Shown one piece after another: positions 1 through 7,988 of a DNA stretch of 64,000 nucleotides (within the stretch, counting starts at the first letter, position 1; each line of letters opens with the position of its first letter). The position numbers and the translations under genes are program-made. This stretch comes from Aminobacter aminovorans (GTDB lineage: Bacteria; Pseudomonadota; Alphaproteobacteria; Rhizobiales; Rhizobiaceae): NCBI RefSeq assembly GCF_900445235.1, contig NZ_UFSM01000001.1, positions 1,110,501 to 1,174,500 on the forward strand. Direction: 5' to 3'. The notes beneath the pieces are model-generated. The model ran no database searches, was not told the DNA's origin, and saw nothing but the letters and a program-made list of their open reading frames with translations.

Positions 1-1471
1 AGCGGATGGTGACGAGGTCGCGGCCATCATTCTTGATCAGCGTCTTGCCGACGCGAAGGATGCGGTCGCACCCCGACAGGATGCTGCCGCCGGCCGACAG
101 GCTCAGTTCGCGCTCGTGATGGAGGCCGAAGCGCTGGGCATAGCCGTCATGGCGGGCGACAAAACCATGGATGCCCGGCTTGTCGAGGCGCTGGGTCGGT
201 ACTGATTTCGGTCCGGCGAAAAGCGGACTGCCGAGCACACCGCTCACGCGCTGCGAATGGGCGAAGCTTGCCGACGAGGTGTCGTTGATGGTGACGGTCG
301 AGTGGGCGGCAGTGGCGCGCGCCAGCGGCCTGAGGTCGGCTGCGCCATAGGTGTCGATGCCGGCGTTGACGATATAGTGCTGGCGGCCCGACGACATCTC
401 GAACGCCAAGCAGCCCGCATGGGCCTGGTTCGCCACGTCGATCGGCGGTGCCGTGCCGGTGTCGGCAATTACTGTCGTGCCGCCCATGGCGAGGCGCTCA
501 TAGCCGGAATGGGTGGCGTGCAGCGGCGGCGAGCCGGCGGTATCGTCATGGCGCAGGATCGCGACGATGCGGTCGTGGATGGTGGCGCCCATGCCGTTGA
601 AGCGGGCGAGGCTGCCGTCCTGGTGGCGGAAGAAGCGCAGTGCCGGCAACATGCGCTCGACGGCGTTGATCAGCGCCAATGGCGGCTGCTCGGCCTGGTT
701 GGCGTAGGTGTGGCGCAGCGGCAGCAGGTCGGCGAGGATTTCGAGAACCGCCATCGGGTTGCGCGAGATATGGCCGCCGTCGGGCAGGATCTGGCGGTCG
801 AGCTCTTCGGCGAGGTTGCGCGTGGCCGAGCGCAGCGCCGAGACAGGCGCCGGCAGCGACAGTGCGGCGAAGGCGAGCGCAACGCGGGCGCGGAGCCGGT
901 CCTTGCCGTCGGGCATCTCCGGCGACATCGACCGGAGATAACGGATCTGCATTGCGAGCGAACGCAGGAACGACCGGTAGAAGGCAAACTCGGCGCCCTG
1001 CAGAACGACCGAGGAGTGCTGCAGCCAGGCGATGACGCGCTTGGCGGTGGTTGCGGGTTCCCAGGCTATTCCTGATATGCGGTTGCCATGCAAAGCGATC
1101 CAGTCGGAAACCAGGGCGCGGGCGTTGGCGGCCGCCAGCTCGGTGCCGGCCGCGCGCATGTGGCGCAGCCAGCGGAAGCCATGCAGGCTACGCTGCCAGC
1201 CGCGATTTGGCACGTCGATCAGGAAAGGCGACTGGCCGCCAGTCTCGACCAGATGGCCCGAAAGCGGAAAGCGGCCATAGTAGATTTCAAGCGCGATCTG
1301 CGGGTCTGCAAGGCGCAGGTCGGGCGGCGCGATGAGCACGCGTTCGGGCGTGCGCCCGGAGTAGCGCCAGCTGTAAGCCGGCCCGGCGCGCAAGCGCCGG
1401 CGCGTCTTACGCCAGAACTCCTTGGCGACGAGTGCCCAAAGGCGCGTCGTGTTGTCCGCCGCGATCGACAA
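1..1471 (-). CDS. Heparinase II/III family protein (C-terminus beyond window)
   Basis: About 490 codons are visible and the frame stays open to the window edge, so the C-terminal end is missing. The reading frame has no early ATG. I chose the TTG at 1469-1471 because AGGAGGGG lies just upstream of it. The visible protein shows an N-terminal helical part rich in Trp and Arg, then a beta-type region containing a HSGYERLAMGG-like stretch and a G-T-A-P-P segment, as in rhizobial heparinase II/III-like proteins. Family members are polysaccharide lyases or relatives, but the natural substrate of this core rhizobial version is not established. It lies 92 bases after rsmB on the same strand and is probably co-transcribed with it. 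Family assignment is from recognition of the translated sequence; the substrate is unknown. Confidence 0.8.
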   Translation of the reverse strand, partial: MSIAADNTTRLWALVAKEFWRKTRRRLRAGPAYSWRYSGRTPERVLIAPPDLRLADPQIALEIYYGRFPLSGHLVETGGQSPFLIDVPNRGWQRSLHGFRWLRHMRAAGTELAAANARALVSDWIALHGNRISGIAWEPATTAKRVIAWLQHSSVVLQGAEFAFYRSFLRSLAMQIRYLRSMSPEMPDGKDRLRARVALAFAALSLPAPVSALRSATRNLAEELDRQILPDGGHISRNPMAVLEILADLLPLRHTYANQAEQPPLALINAVERMLPALRFFRHQDGSLARFNGMGATIHDRIVAILRHDDTAGSPPLHATHSGYERLAMGGTTVIADTGTAPPIDVANQAHAGCLAFEMSSGRQHYIVNAGIDTYGAADLRPLARATAAHSTVTINDTSSASFAHSQRVSGVLGSPLFAGPKSVPTQRLDKPGIHGFVARHDGYAQRFGLHHERELSLSAGGSILSGCDRILRVGKTLIKNDGRDLVTIR

Positions 1472-1563
1472 TACCCCTCCTGACGCAACCCCACGTCGTC
1501 ACACAAATTAGGTTGTTTCAATGGTGGGCGCGAGGGTGAATTTTTCGTAAACGCGGGCGTTGA

Positions 1564-2979
1564 TCAGGCGATACGGCGGAACCTTGCTGCAAAGAAGCCA
1601 TCGAGGCCGGAGATCGCGGGATTGCCGAGGTCAAGGCCGGCGGGCGTGGTGCGCAAAAAGCCGGTGGCGGTGACAAAATCGTCGATGCCTGAGACCTCGC
1701 CCGCGCGAATCGGGTCGAGTTCGACCTTGCCCTTGTGTTCGGCCAGGAAGCCGGCGACGAGGGCCTCGCCCTCTTCAGGGTCGAGCGAGCAGTTGGAAAA
1801 GACGATCCTGCCACCCGGCTTCACCAACTTGACCGCACGGTCGAGCAGGGCGCGCTGGACGCCGGCGAGCTTGGTGATGTCGGCAGGCGACTTGGTCCAC
1901 AGAACGTCGGGATGGCGTCGGACCGTGCCGGTTGACGAGCATGGCGCATCGAGCAGGACGGCATCGAACAGCTCTGCAGGCTCGTAAACGAGGATATCGG
2001 CGTTGACCTTGTCGGCATCGAGGCCAAGGCGCTCAAGATTGCCGGCAAGACGGGCAAGGCGGTTCTTCGAAGCTTCGACCGCCGTGACCTTGGCGCCGGA
2101 GAGCACGAGCTGTGCCGTCTTGCCGCCGGGGGCGGCGCAGAGATCAGCAACACGCTGGCCGCTGACATCGCCAAACAGCTTTGCTGGCAGGGCGGCGGCG
2201 GCGTCCTGGACCCACCAGGCGCCTTCTGTGAAGCCCGGCAGTTCGGCGACCGGACCGGAAAGGCGCTCGATGCGTATCGACCCGGTGGGCAGCACGGTGC
2301 CACCCAGCTGCTCGGCCCATTTGGCCGGATCTGCCTTGGCGGTGAAATCGACAGGCGCCTCGACGCGATGCGCGGCTAGGATCTTCTTGGCCTCATCCGC
2401 GCCATAGGCGGCAGTCAGCCGCTCGACGAACCAGTCGGGCGCATCGTTGGTCGTTGCCAGCATGTCGGCCAGCTCGGCTTCCTTGGCGCGGGCAAGAGTG
2501 CGCAGCACGCCATTGACCAGGCCCGAGAACCGAACCGTGCGCGGGTCTGCCTTGGCGTGGGTGACGGCAAGGTCGACGGCGGCGCTGTCGGGAATGTCGA
2601 GGAACAGGATCTGCGCTGCCGCGACGTGCAGGATGTGGGTCAGCACGGTGGCGTTGGCCGGCAGCGGCTTTTCAAGCCGGCGCGAGATCAGCTTGGAGAT
2701 GGTGACGCGATGGCGAAGTGCGGTGGCCAGGATGGCGCGGACCAGACCACGGTCGCGCATGTCGAGCGCGCGGAACTGGGGGTGGCCGTGCTCGTGATCG
2801 GTCAGGCCGTCGAGCGGGGTCCTGGCGTCGATCGTCGCGGCCAGCAGGCGGGCCGCGGCCATGCGCGCGGCAATACCCGGAGCGTCGGGAACGATGGACG
2901 GCCGGTTGCCCTTGCCGTCACCGCTGCGGGCGCGGTTTCGCTTAGGGTCGCGCTGGGGGTCGCGCTGGCCGGCGCTCAC
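1564..2979 (-). CDS. rsmB: 16S rRNA (cytosine-967-C5)-methyltransferase RsmB
   Basis: This enzyme methylates C967 of 16S rRNA using S-adenosylmethionine. I start it at the GTG whose GTGA overlaps the htpX stop, giving 471 residues. A longer frame upstream would only read through htpX in another frame. After a basic, low-complexity N-terminus of about 30 residues comes a NusB-like RNA-binding domain (roughly 35-165), then the Rossmann methyltransferase domain. The SAM-binding [10 protein letters not shown] lies near residue 278. The DAPCSS motif with the conserved Cys is near 345, and the second catalytic Cys sits in NCSL near 395. Both cysteines of the m5C mechanism are present, so it should be active. 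The 4-base overlap implies translational coupling to htpX. Confidence 0.95.
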   Translation of the reverse strand: MSAGQRDPQRDPKRNRARSGDGKGNRPSIVPDAPGIAARMAAARLLAATIDARTPLDGLTDHEHGHPQFRALDMRDRGLVRAILATALRHRVTISKLISRRLEKPLPANATVLTHILHVAAAQILFLDIPDSAAVDLAVTHAKADPRTVRFSGLVNGVLRTLARAKEAELADMLATTNDAPDWFVERLTAAYGADEAKKILAAHRVEAPVDFTAKADPAKWAEQLGGTVLPTGSIRIERLSGPVAELPGFTEGAWWVQDAAAALPAKLFGDVSGQRVADLCAAPGGKTAQLVLSGAKVTAVEASKNRLARLAGNLERLGLDADKVNADILVYEPAELFDAVLLDAPCSSTGTVRRHPDVLWTKSPADITKLAGVQRALLDRAVKLVKPGGRIVFSNCSLDPEEGEALVAGFLAEHKGKVELDPIRAGEVSGIDDFVTATGFLRTTPAGLDLGNPAISGLDGFFAARFRRIA

Positions 2980-3992
2980 GACCTCGGGCCTTTCGGCCCG
3001 GTCGGGTTGCGGCCCCATGGGCTGGACGGACGTGGCTGCTCTGGTGCCGCCTGCTCGGCAGGGCGACCACCCCATGGACCCTGCTGGCTGGAAGGCGTCG
3101 AACGCTGCGCCGTCTGCTGAGGTGCCGTGCGCTGGGTTGGACGACCGACACCCTCATTCGCCATCGCCTGCAGGGCAGCGATGCGGTTTTCTGTATTGGG
3201 GTGGGTCGAGAAAAGATTGTCCATGCGCTCGCCGGATAGAGGATTGATGATGAAGAGGGGAGCCATCGCAGGATTGCGCTCGGCTTCGGGGTTGTGGATG
3301 CGTTCGACGTTGCGGGCGATCTTGTCAAGGGCGGAAGCGAGCCAGAGCGGATTGCCGCAGATCTCGGCGCCGCGCCTGTCGGCGGAATATTCGCGGGTCC
3401 GGCTGATCGCCATCTGCACCAGCATGGCGGCAAAAGGCGCCACGATCATCGCCACCAGCACGCCGACGAAGCCGAGCGGATTGTTGTTGTCACGGTTGCC
3501 GCCGAAGAAGAAGGCGAAGTTGCCGAGCATCGAGATCGCGCCGGCAAGGGTCGCGGTAACAGTCATGATCAGCGTATCGCGGTTTTCGATATGGGCGAGT
3601 TCGTGCGCCATGACAGCTGCGACTTCTTCATGGCTCAGCCGCTGCAACAGGCCGGTGGAGGCGGCGACGGCGGCATTCTCAGGATTGCGGCCGGTGGCAA
3701 ACGCGTTGGGCTGCGGGCTGTCGATCAGGTAGACCTTGGGCATCGGCAGGCCGGCATTGGCGGCGAGGCCGCGCACGATGGCGTAATATTCGGGCGCATT
3801 GCGCTCATCGACCTCGACGGCGTGGTTCATGCGCAGGACCATCTTGTCGGAGTTCCAGTAGCTGAACAGGTTCATGGCCGCCGCGATCAGGAAGGCGATC
3901 GTCATGCCGCCGGAGCCGCCGATCAGGTAGCCGACGCCCATGAACAGCGCCGTCATGGTCGCCAGAAGCATCGCCGTCCGCATCATGTTCAT
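2976..3992 (-). CDS. htpX: Zinc metalloprotease HtpX
   Basis: HtpX is an inner-membrane, M48-family protease that helps clear misfolded membrane proteins. The 338-residue protein has two hydrophobic segments within the first 45 residues. The zinc-binding HELAH is near residue 130, followed by two more membrane spans, and the YSADRRGAE segment further on supplies the third zinc ligand. The last 50 residues are rich in Gln, Pro and Gly and look disordered; this tail is common in rhizobial HtpX. The gene starts with ATG at 3992 and overlaps rsmB by four bases. Diverging from the SdhAF4-like gene, it shares a 106-base upstream region with it. No heat-shock promoter could be assigned by eye. Confidence 0.95.
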   Translation of the reverse strand: MNMMRTAMLLATMTALFMGVGYLIGGSGGMTIAFLIAAAMNLFSYWNSDKMVLRMNHAVEVDERNAPEYYAIVRGLAANAGLPMPKVYLIDSPQPNAFATGRNPENAAVAASTGLLQRLSHEEVAAVMAHELAHIENRDTLIMTVTATLAGAISMLGNFAFFFGGNRDNNNPLGFVGVLVAMIVAPFAAMLVQMAISRTREYSADRRGAEICGNPLWLASALDKIARNVERIHNPEAERNPAMAPLFIINPLSGERMDNLFSTHPNTENRIAALQAMANEGVGRPTQRTAPQQTAQRSTPSSQQGPWGGRPAEQAAPEQPRPSSPWGRNPTGPKGPRS

Positions 3993-4098
3993 CGTTCGCT
4001 CCGTCCTTTTCCGCCCGCGCCAGGGTCGATCCCGGCTCAGCGCTTCGCTATATGATGGGAGAGACGAGGGTGCGTTTCAATCATTTCCGAGGAATCCC

Positions 4099-4311
4099 AT
4101 GGACGACGCCAAACCGCAGACCGATGTGGAAACGCCTGCGCCAAAGCAACTTTCGCCGGCAGCCAGGCGTGCCCTGGCCGAAGCCGAGGCGCGTCGCGAG
4201 GCCTACAAGGTCGAGGAAGCCAAGCTGCCGCGCGAGATCGGCGGCCGCGGCGGCAAGGAGCCCGGACGCTATGGCGACTGGGAGATCAAGGGTCTGACCA
4301 GCGACTTCTGA
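4099..4311 (+). CDS. SdhAF4-like protein (DUF1674)
   Basis: This is a 70-residue protein. Its C-terminus, GRYGDWEIKGLTSDF, matches the signature of the DUF1674 family, whose eukaryotic member Sdh8/SDHAF4 binds flavinated SdhA during succinate dehydrogenase assembly. The N-terminal half is charged and Ala-rich, probably disordered. I chose the internal ATG at 4099 because CGAGGAA precedes it by a few bases and the protein then has the family's usual length. A longer upstream reading would overlap the htpX promoter region. The role in complex II assembly is inferred from the eukaryotic homologue. Confidence 0.85.
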   Translation: MDDAKPQTDVETPAPKQLSPAARRALAEAEARREAYKVEEAKLPREIGGRGGKEPGRYGDWEIKGLTSDF

Positions 4312-4399
4312 AGCCGTCGACTGCAAGCTCCCTGCACAGCCGCAATGGAACCGAAATCGCGAGCCGTTCGTTCTCCCAGGGATCGCGCAAGGAGCTGCC

Positions 4400-4666
4400 A
4401 TGACCAAGATGATTCCGGGACTCGTACTTGCTGTGCTGCTGGGGGCCGTACCGGCGCAGGCCCAGACCAAGGAACCGGCGGTGCCGCCGCAGAATTCACT
4501 CAAGCTGTCCGAGATCATCGCCAAGATCGAGCAGCGCGATCAGTTCCGCTACATCTCCGAGATCGATTGGGAGAGCGAAGGCTACTACGACGTGATCTAC
4601 TACACGTCCGACAAGGCCAAGGTGGAAATCAAGATCGATCCGGTCAGCGGCGAGCCGAGGATGTAG
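4400..4666 (+). CDS. Exported PepSY-domain protein
   Basis: This is an 88-residue protein with a clear Sec signal peptide. It has Lys near the start, a hydrophobic core LVLAVLLGAV, and AQA before the likely cleavage at about residue 22. The mature part resembles a single PepSY domain: a short helix (SEIIAKIEQ), a beta strand, and the ending KAKVEIKIDPVSGEP, where the D-P-x-x-G turn is typical. PepSY proteins are periplasmic or secreted and are thought to bind or inhibit peptidases. An AAGGAG lies a few bases upstream of the ATG. Function beyond the domain is unknown. Confidence 0.85.
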   Translation: MTKMIPGLVLAVLLGAVPAQAQTKEPAVPPQNSLKLSEIIAKIEQRDQFRYISEIDWESEGYYDVIYYTSDKAKVEIKIDPVSGEPRM

Positions 4667-4727
4667 TTTCGCGAGGTCTCCTCCGCGACGTCTTGTTCAC
4701 GCAACGCAATAGGAACAATTACCTTGG

Positions 4728-5163
4728 ATGGATTCTGATCTGTTCAAGGTTGCGGCGGTTCTGATTTGTGTCGGCCTCGCATTCCCGCCGAGGCCAAGCG
4801 ACAGGACAATTTCGCCGGGTCGCTCAGCGCGCATGTCGTCGAGGTGATCGACGGCGATAGGTTCCTGGCCGAGGCAGAGATCTGGCCCGGGCAGACGTTG
4901 CGGGTCAACATCCGCATTTGCGGGATCGACGCACCGGAGATGAAAAGCCGGTGCGTGGGTGAACGAACCGCGCGGCACGCGCAGCCCTTGCCCGGCTCGT
5001 CGCTGAGGGTCCGATAAGTCTTTCCAATATCGGTGGCGCCAAATACTACGGCCGCGTGCTTGCCGACGTCAGCACCGGGACGGTGAGGTGGTCCCAAGGC
5101 GATGCTTGAAGACAGGCTGGTGCGCGCTTATGGCGGCGGCAGGCGGGACAGCTGGTGTAGGTG
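4728..5163 (+). pseudogene. Thermonuclease (SNase)-like gene, several frameshifts
   Basis: Pieces of one SNase-fold nuclease lie in different frames. A signal-peptide-like start (MDSDLFKVAAVLICVGLAF, from 4728) is followed in another frame by IDGDRFLAEAEIWPG and the family signature RICGIDAPEMK (to about 4960). A third frame gives ARLVAEGPISLSNIGGAKYYGRVLADV (read as two pieces, about 4985-5080). A last frame gives MLEDRLVRAYGGG and RRDSW, ending at 5163. At least three frame changes are needed to join them, and no single frame covers the core. In intact relatives this is an exported, Ca-dependent nuclease. The order of the pieces is preserved, so this is decay and not shuffling; sequencing error is less likely for three separate events. 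Confidence 0.8.
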
Positions 5164-5224
5164 ACCCGATCTGGCACAGGCTCGGTGTACCGAAGTGAAG
5201 CGGCGCCCGCGGTGCTGCCGTCAC

Positions 5225-5288
5225 CATGGTGAATGAGCGGTAAACAAGCTCGCCGGCTTGCAAGCGGGTTAACCTCACATTCACCATG
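5225..5288. repeat. Nested inverted repeat (potential cruciform)
   Basis: CATGGTGAATG at 5225-5235 is the exact reverse complement of CATTCACCATG at 5278-5288. Between them a second pair, CAAGC at 5245-5249 and GCTTG at 5256-5260, forms an inner hairpin. The element lies between the nuclease pseudogene and the von Willebrand gene. There is no T-run, so a simple terminator is unlikely. It may be a regulator site or a structured leader. Confidence 0.6.
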
Positions 5289-5415
5289 TGGATAGGTGAT
5301 CTTAATGAAAATCAATGACTTGATGCGGTGATGCCGTTTGGCCCGCCCAAATGGGCCGCCGCGGCCAGTTTCCTGCTTTGCCCTTGCCAGAGGCACAGAG
5401 GCGGCGGGGCAGGAC

Positions 5416-6798
5416 ATGCGGAAATTTCAGGCACTGGCACGGGCAGCAAGGCGTTTTGCCGGCGACGGCAGCGGCAACTTCGCCATTCTGGGCGGCATCA
5501 CCATTTCAATTCTCGCCATGGCTGCCGGCTACGGCGTTAACGTGGCCCAGCTTCACAATGTCAAATCGGGACTGTCACAGGCAGTCGACGCCGCGGTGAC
5601 GTCGACAGCGCGGGATCTGACGACCGGCCGGATCAAGCTTGAGGACGCGGACAAGACAGTCGCCGCGTTTGTCGAAGCCAATACTGACAGGCTGCTCGCC
5701 CCTGGTGAGAAGGTGGTGGTGGGCAAGACGCTCGTCGATCGTCTGGCGGGTACGGTCCAGGCGACCGCCTATATCGACGTCAAAGTGTTTTTCCCACTTT
5801 TCGGTAGTGCCAACAAGCGACGCATTTCGGCGACGACGGCGTCGCTTTACTCCGACAAAGACATCGAAGTGGCGATGATGCTCGACGTCACCGGGTCGAT
5901 GAAAGGCCAGAAGATCAGGGATCTTAAGTCGGCGGCGGAGAATGCCGTCGAAAAGCTGCTTGAGAATCCGCGCACACGCGTGGCGCTGGTGCCGTATGCA
6001 GAGTCTGTGAACGTAGGTGCGCTTGCTGAAAAGACGGTCTTCGTTGAAAAAGCGGGGGCACGCGACCTGCCTCCGCCTGATGATGCAACGCCCAGGGAAA
6101 TATCTATCAACACAGGCAAGCAGTCGGACAATTGCGCGAGCGACCGCAAGACTCCGGCCCTTGAAGCGGACTTCACTGACGACGGACCGGCCACGAAACG
6201 CGTCGGGCCCGATGGACGGATTTATTCTGCGAAGGTCAACCTGGACGATCGGGTCTCAAGCTGCCCTGCTGCCAGTGTGGTGCCGCTTACCGCGGATGCT
6301 GACAAGCTCAACAAGGCAATTGAAAAGTTTTCGGCGAATGGCGTGACAGCTGGAGCTATCGGCGTTCAGTGGGCCTACTACATGCTGTCCGACAAGTGGC
6401 GCGCCGCGATAAAGGACGCCAAGATGGGCGACGGTCCGGCGGACATGGATACTGCCAAGGTCACGAAAGTGGCTATCCTTATGACCGACGGACAGTTCAA
6501 CAAGGCCTTTGCGGGTGTCAGGAACACCTCCGACGGGGCCGCTTCCAGGCGCTATGCCGAAAGCCTGTGCACATCAATGAAGGAAAACGGCATCGAGATT
6601 TTCACTATCGGCTTCGACTTGAACGATCCAGGTATGTCAAAGACCGAAAGAGACCAGGCCAAGGCGGTGCTCAAGAATTGCTCGTCGCCAGACAAGTCGC
6701 ATATCAAGCACTACTACGAGGCATCGACAGGCACCGAGCTCGACGAGGCATACAAGGCAATCATCGACGCCACCGAACTACTCTATCTGACGATGTAA
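5416..6798 (+). CDS. TadG-like pilus-associated protein with von Willebrand A domain
   Basis: This is a 460-residue protein. The first 70 residues carry the TadE/TadG-type N-terminus: a basic stretch, then SGNFAILGGITISILAMAAG as a single membrane span, and a following V-N-A-Q-L-x-x-V-K-x-G-L-x-Q-A-V-D-A-A region. A von Willebrand A domain follows. Its metal-binding motif reads D-V-T-G-S at about residues 157-161, a Thr variant of the usual D-x-S-x-S, with ILMTDG as a later strand. A long insertion with several Cys splits the domain. Such proteins sit in the inner membrane facing the periplasm and assist Flp/Tad pili or envelope assembly. No other tad gene is nearby. I chose the ATG at 5416 because the membrane-proximal basic segment begins there; no strong ribosome site is seen at either candidate start. 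Confidence 0.8.
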   Translation: MRKFQALARAARRFAGDGSGNFAILGGITISILAMAAGYGVNVAQLHNVKSGLSQAVDAAVTSTARDLTTGRIKLEDADKTVAAFVEANTDRLLAPGEKVVVGKTLVDRLAGTVQATAYIDVKVFFPLFGSANKRRISATTASLYSDKDIEVAMMLDVTGSMKGQKIRDLKSAAENAVEKLLENPRTRVALVPYAESVNVGALAEKTVFVEKAGARDLPPPDDATPREISINTGKQSDNCASDRKTPALEADFTDDGPATKRVGPDGRIYSAKVNLDDRVSSCPAASVVPLTADADKLNKAIEKFSANGVTAGAIGVQWAYYMLSDKWRAAIKDAKMGDGPADMDTAKVTKVAILMTDGQFNKAFAGVRNTSDGAASRRYAESLCTSMKENGIEIFTIGFDLNDPGMSKTERDQAKAVLKNCSSPDKSHIKHYYEASTGTELDEAYKAIIDATELLYLTM

Positions 6799-6806
6799 GT
6801 TCCAAG

Positions 6807-6845
6807 AAAAAGGCCGCCCTTCTTGCGAAGGTGCGGCCTTTCCGT
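6807..6845 (+). terminator. Hairpin after the von Willebrand gene
   Basis: AAGGCCGC (6810-6817) and CCTTC pair with GAAGG and GCGGCCTT (6833-6840), with one bulged T and a TTGC loop. The stem directly follows the stop at 6798. The T-run after it is poor, so termination strength is uncertain. Confidence 0.6.
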
Positions 6846-6909
6846 GTTTCCGTCCATGGCGCGGTCTCTGGCTTATGACCTTGAGGTCACCAGCCGCGCT
6901 TCTCGCGCC

Positions 6910-6981
6910 TTAACGGGAAGACTGCTTCCCGAAAGGGCAATCCGCTGAGGCCACGTTTAGGAAAACGAAATCACTCGACAT
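6910..6981 (-). CDS. Small ORF (23 codons plus stop) with a near-perfect Shine-Dalgarno
   Basis: The ATG at 6981 is preceded, with seven bases between the AGGAGG core and the ATG, by a 13-base perfect match to the complement of the 16S rRNA 3' tail (AAGGAGGTGATCC, 6983-6995). The frame encodes MSSDFVFLNVASADCPFGKQ and three more residues, then TAA. A hairpin, GGGAAG/CTTCCC with a 4-base loop, covers the last codons (6915-6930). It lies 98 bases after the decarboxylase gene on the same strand, or may have its own promoter. I do not recognise the peptide. It could be a translated leader, a micro-protein or a ribosome-binding decoy. On the plus strand the same bases read like the 16S 3' end. Confidence 0.45.
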   Translation of the reverse strand: MSSDFVFLNVASADCPFGKQSSR

Positions 6982-7079
6982 CGGATCACCTCCTTTCAGT
7001 TCGTTGAACACAACAGCAAGGTGGGGTCTTTCCAGCGTTTTGGCAAGTGCGACCATGGCACTAGACCCTTGGTACGCGA

Positions 7080-7475
7080 TTATGCTCCCAGGCTGTGCTC
7101 TTGCTGAAACACTTCCCTGGCAGCAAACAGGCCGTTGAGCGCTGCCGGGAAGCCGGCATAGACCGCCATCTGCATGATCGTCTCGACGATCTCGTCGCGG
7201 CTAAGTCCGACATTGAGGCCCGCCTGGATATGAACCTTGAGCTGCGGCGCGGCATTGCCGAGCGCCGTCAGAGCCGCAATCGTTGCGATCTCGCGCGACC
7301 TGAGGTCGAGGCCGGGACGCGAATAGATGTCGCCGAACGGAAACTCGATGATGTAGCGGGCGAAATCGGGCGCGATGTCGGCGAGCGAGTCGACGACCTT
7401 CTGGCCGCCTTCGCCGTCGATTTCAGCGAGCGCGCGTGCGCCGCGCTCGAAGCGGCTGTCTGGAGAGTTGTTCAT
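7080..7475 (-). CDS. Carboxymuconolactone decarboxylase family protein
   Basis: This 131-residue protein shows the CMD fold: a helix with the P-D-F-A-R-Y-I-I-E-F-P-F-G-D motif, then S-R-E-I-A-T-I-A-A-L-T-A-L-G, and A-G-L-N-V-G-L-S-R-D-E-I-V-E-T-I. No Cys pair is present, so it is not an AhpD-type peroxidase. Relatives include 4-carboxymuconolactone decarboxylase and many enzymes of unknown substrate. The ATG at 7475 is inside the end of the MerR gene, overlapping it by 53 bases, so the two are translated from one message. The MerR protein probably controls this gene. Which lactone or other compound it acts on cannot be read from the sequence. Confidence 0.88.
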   Translation of the reverse strand: MNNSPDSRFERGARALAEIDGEGGQKVVDSLADIAPDFARYIIEFPFGDIYSRPGLDLRSREIATIAALTALGNAAPQLKVHIQAGLNVGLSRDEIVETIMQMAVYAGFPAALNGLFAAREVFQQEHSLGA

Positions 7476-7842
7476 TTTCGGTCTCGATCCTTTTTGCTGC
7501 GTCGGCGTAGCCGCCGATCTTGGCGTCGAGAACGAGGAGGTTGGCCTGGAGGTCGGCGACATGGGCTCGCACCTTGCGGCGATGCGCCTCAAGCAAGGCG
7601 CGGCGCTCGGCGTCGGTTGCCGGCCCTTGCTGACGCAAAGCGGCATATCGCAGCATTTCGCGGATCGGCATGCCGGTGGCCTTGAGCCGGCCGAGAAATT
7701 CGATCCAGGAGAGGATCGACGCGTCGTAGTCACGCTGGCCCGATGCATCCTTGTCGGGCACAGGCAAAAGGCCGATCTGCTCGTAATAGCGGATCGTGTA
7801 GGCGGTCAGGCCCGAGCGTTTTGCCAGTTCGCCGATCTTCAT
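7423..7842 (-). CDS. MerR family transcriptional regulator
   Basis: This 139-residue protein starts with the MerR winged-helix signature: K-I-G-E-L-A-K-R-S-G-L-T, then I-R-Y-Y-E-Q-I-G-L-L-P and R-D-Y near residues 15-45. The middle forms the long dimerising helix. No C-terminal Cys set for metal or [2Fe-2S] sensing is visible, so it more likely senses an organic ligand or redox change. I chose the ATG at 7842. A TTG two codons upstream is also possible. It shares a transcript with the CMD gene, which overlaps its 3' end. MerR proteins usually act on the promoter of their own operon, which should lie in 7843-7988. Confidence 0.88.
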   Translation of the reverse strand: MKIGELAKRSGLTAYTIRYYEQIGLLPVPDKDASGQRDYDASILSWIEFLGRLKATGMPIREMLRYAALRQQGPATDAERRALLEAHRRKVRAHVADLQANLLVLDAKIGGYADAAKRIETENEQLSRQPLRARRTRAR

Positions 7843-7936
7843 GAACAACCTGTCTCGTTACGACGCTCGCGATGCTAGGTGTTCGAGTGCACTCTAAGTC
7901 AAGGCCGTTTTTCGAGGGCTGTTGGAGGCGAGACAG

Positions 7937-7966
7937 ACGCCCCTCGCGCGGTGGCGCGAAGGGCGT
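7937..7966 (-). terminator. Hairpin after the peptide-binding protein gene
   Basis: ACGCCCCTCGCGC (7937-7949) pairs with GCGCGA-A-GGGCGT (7954-7966) around a 4-base loop. It lies just downstream of the stop at 7989 on the minus strand. There is no T-run, so it may act as a stabilising hairpin more than as an intrinsic terminator. Confidence 0.45.
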
Positions 7967-7988
7967 GTCGTGCTGATGCAGGCTCTGC

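Noticed and set aside
5164..5224. Extension of the nuclease pseudogene past 5163
   Set aside because: The last frame ends at a stop after the expected C-terminal residues and nothing further resembles the family.
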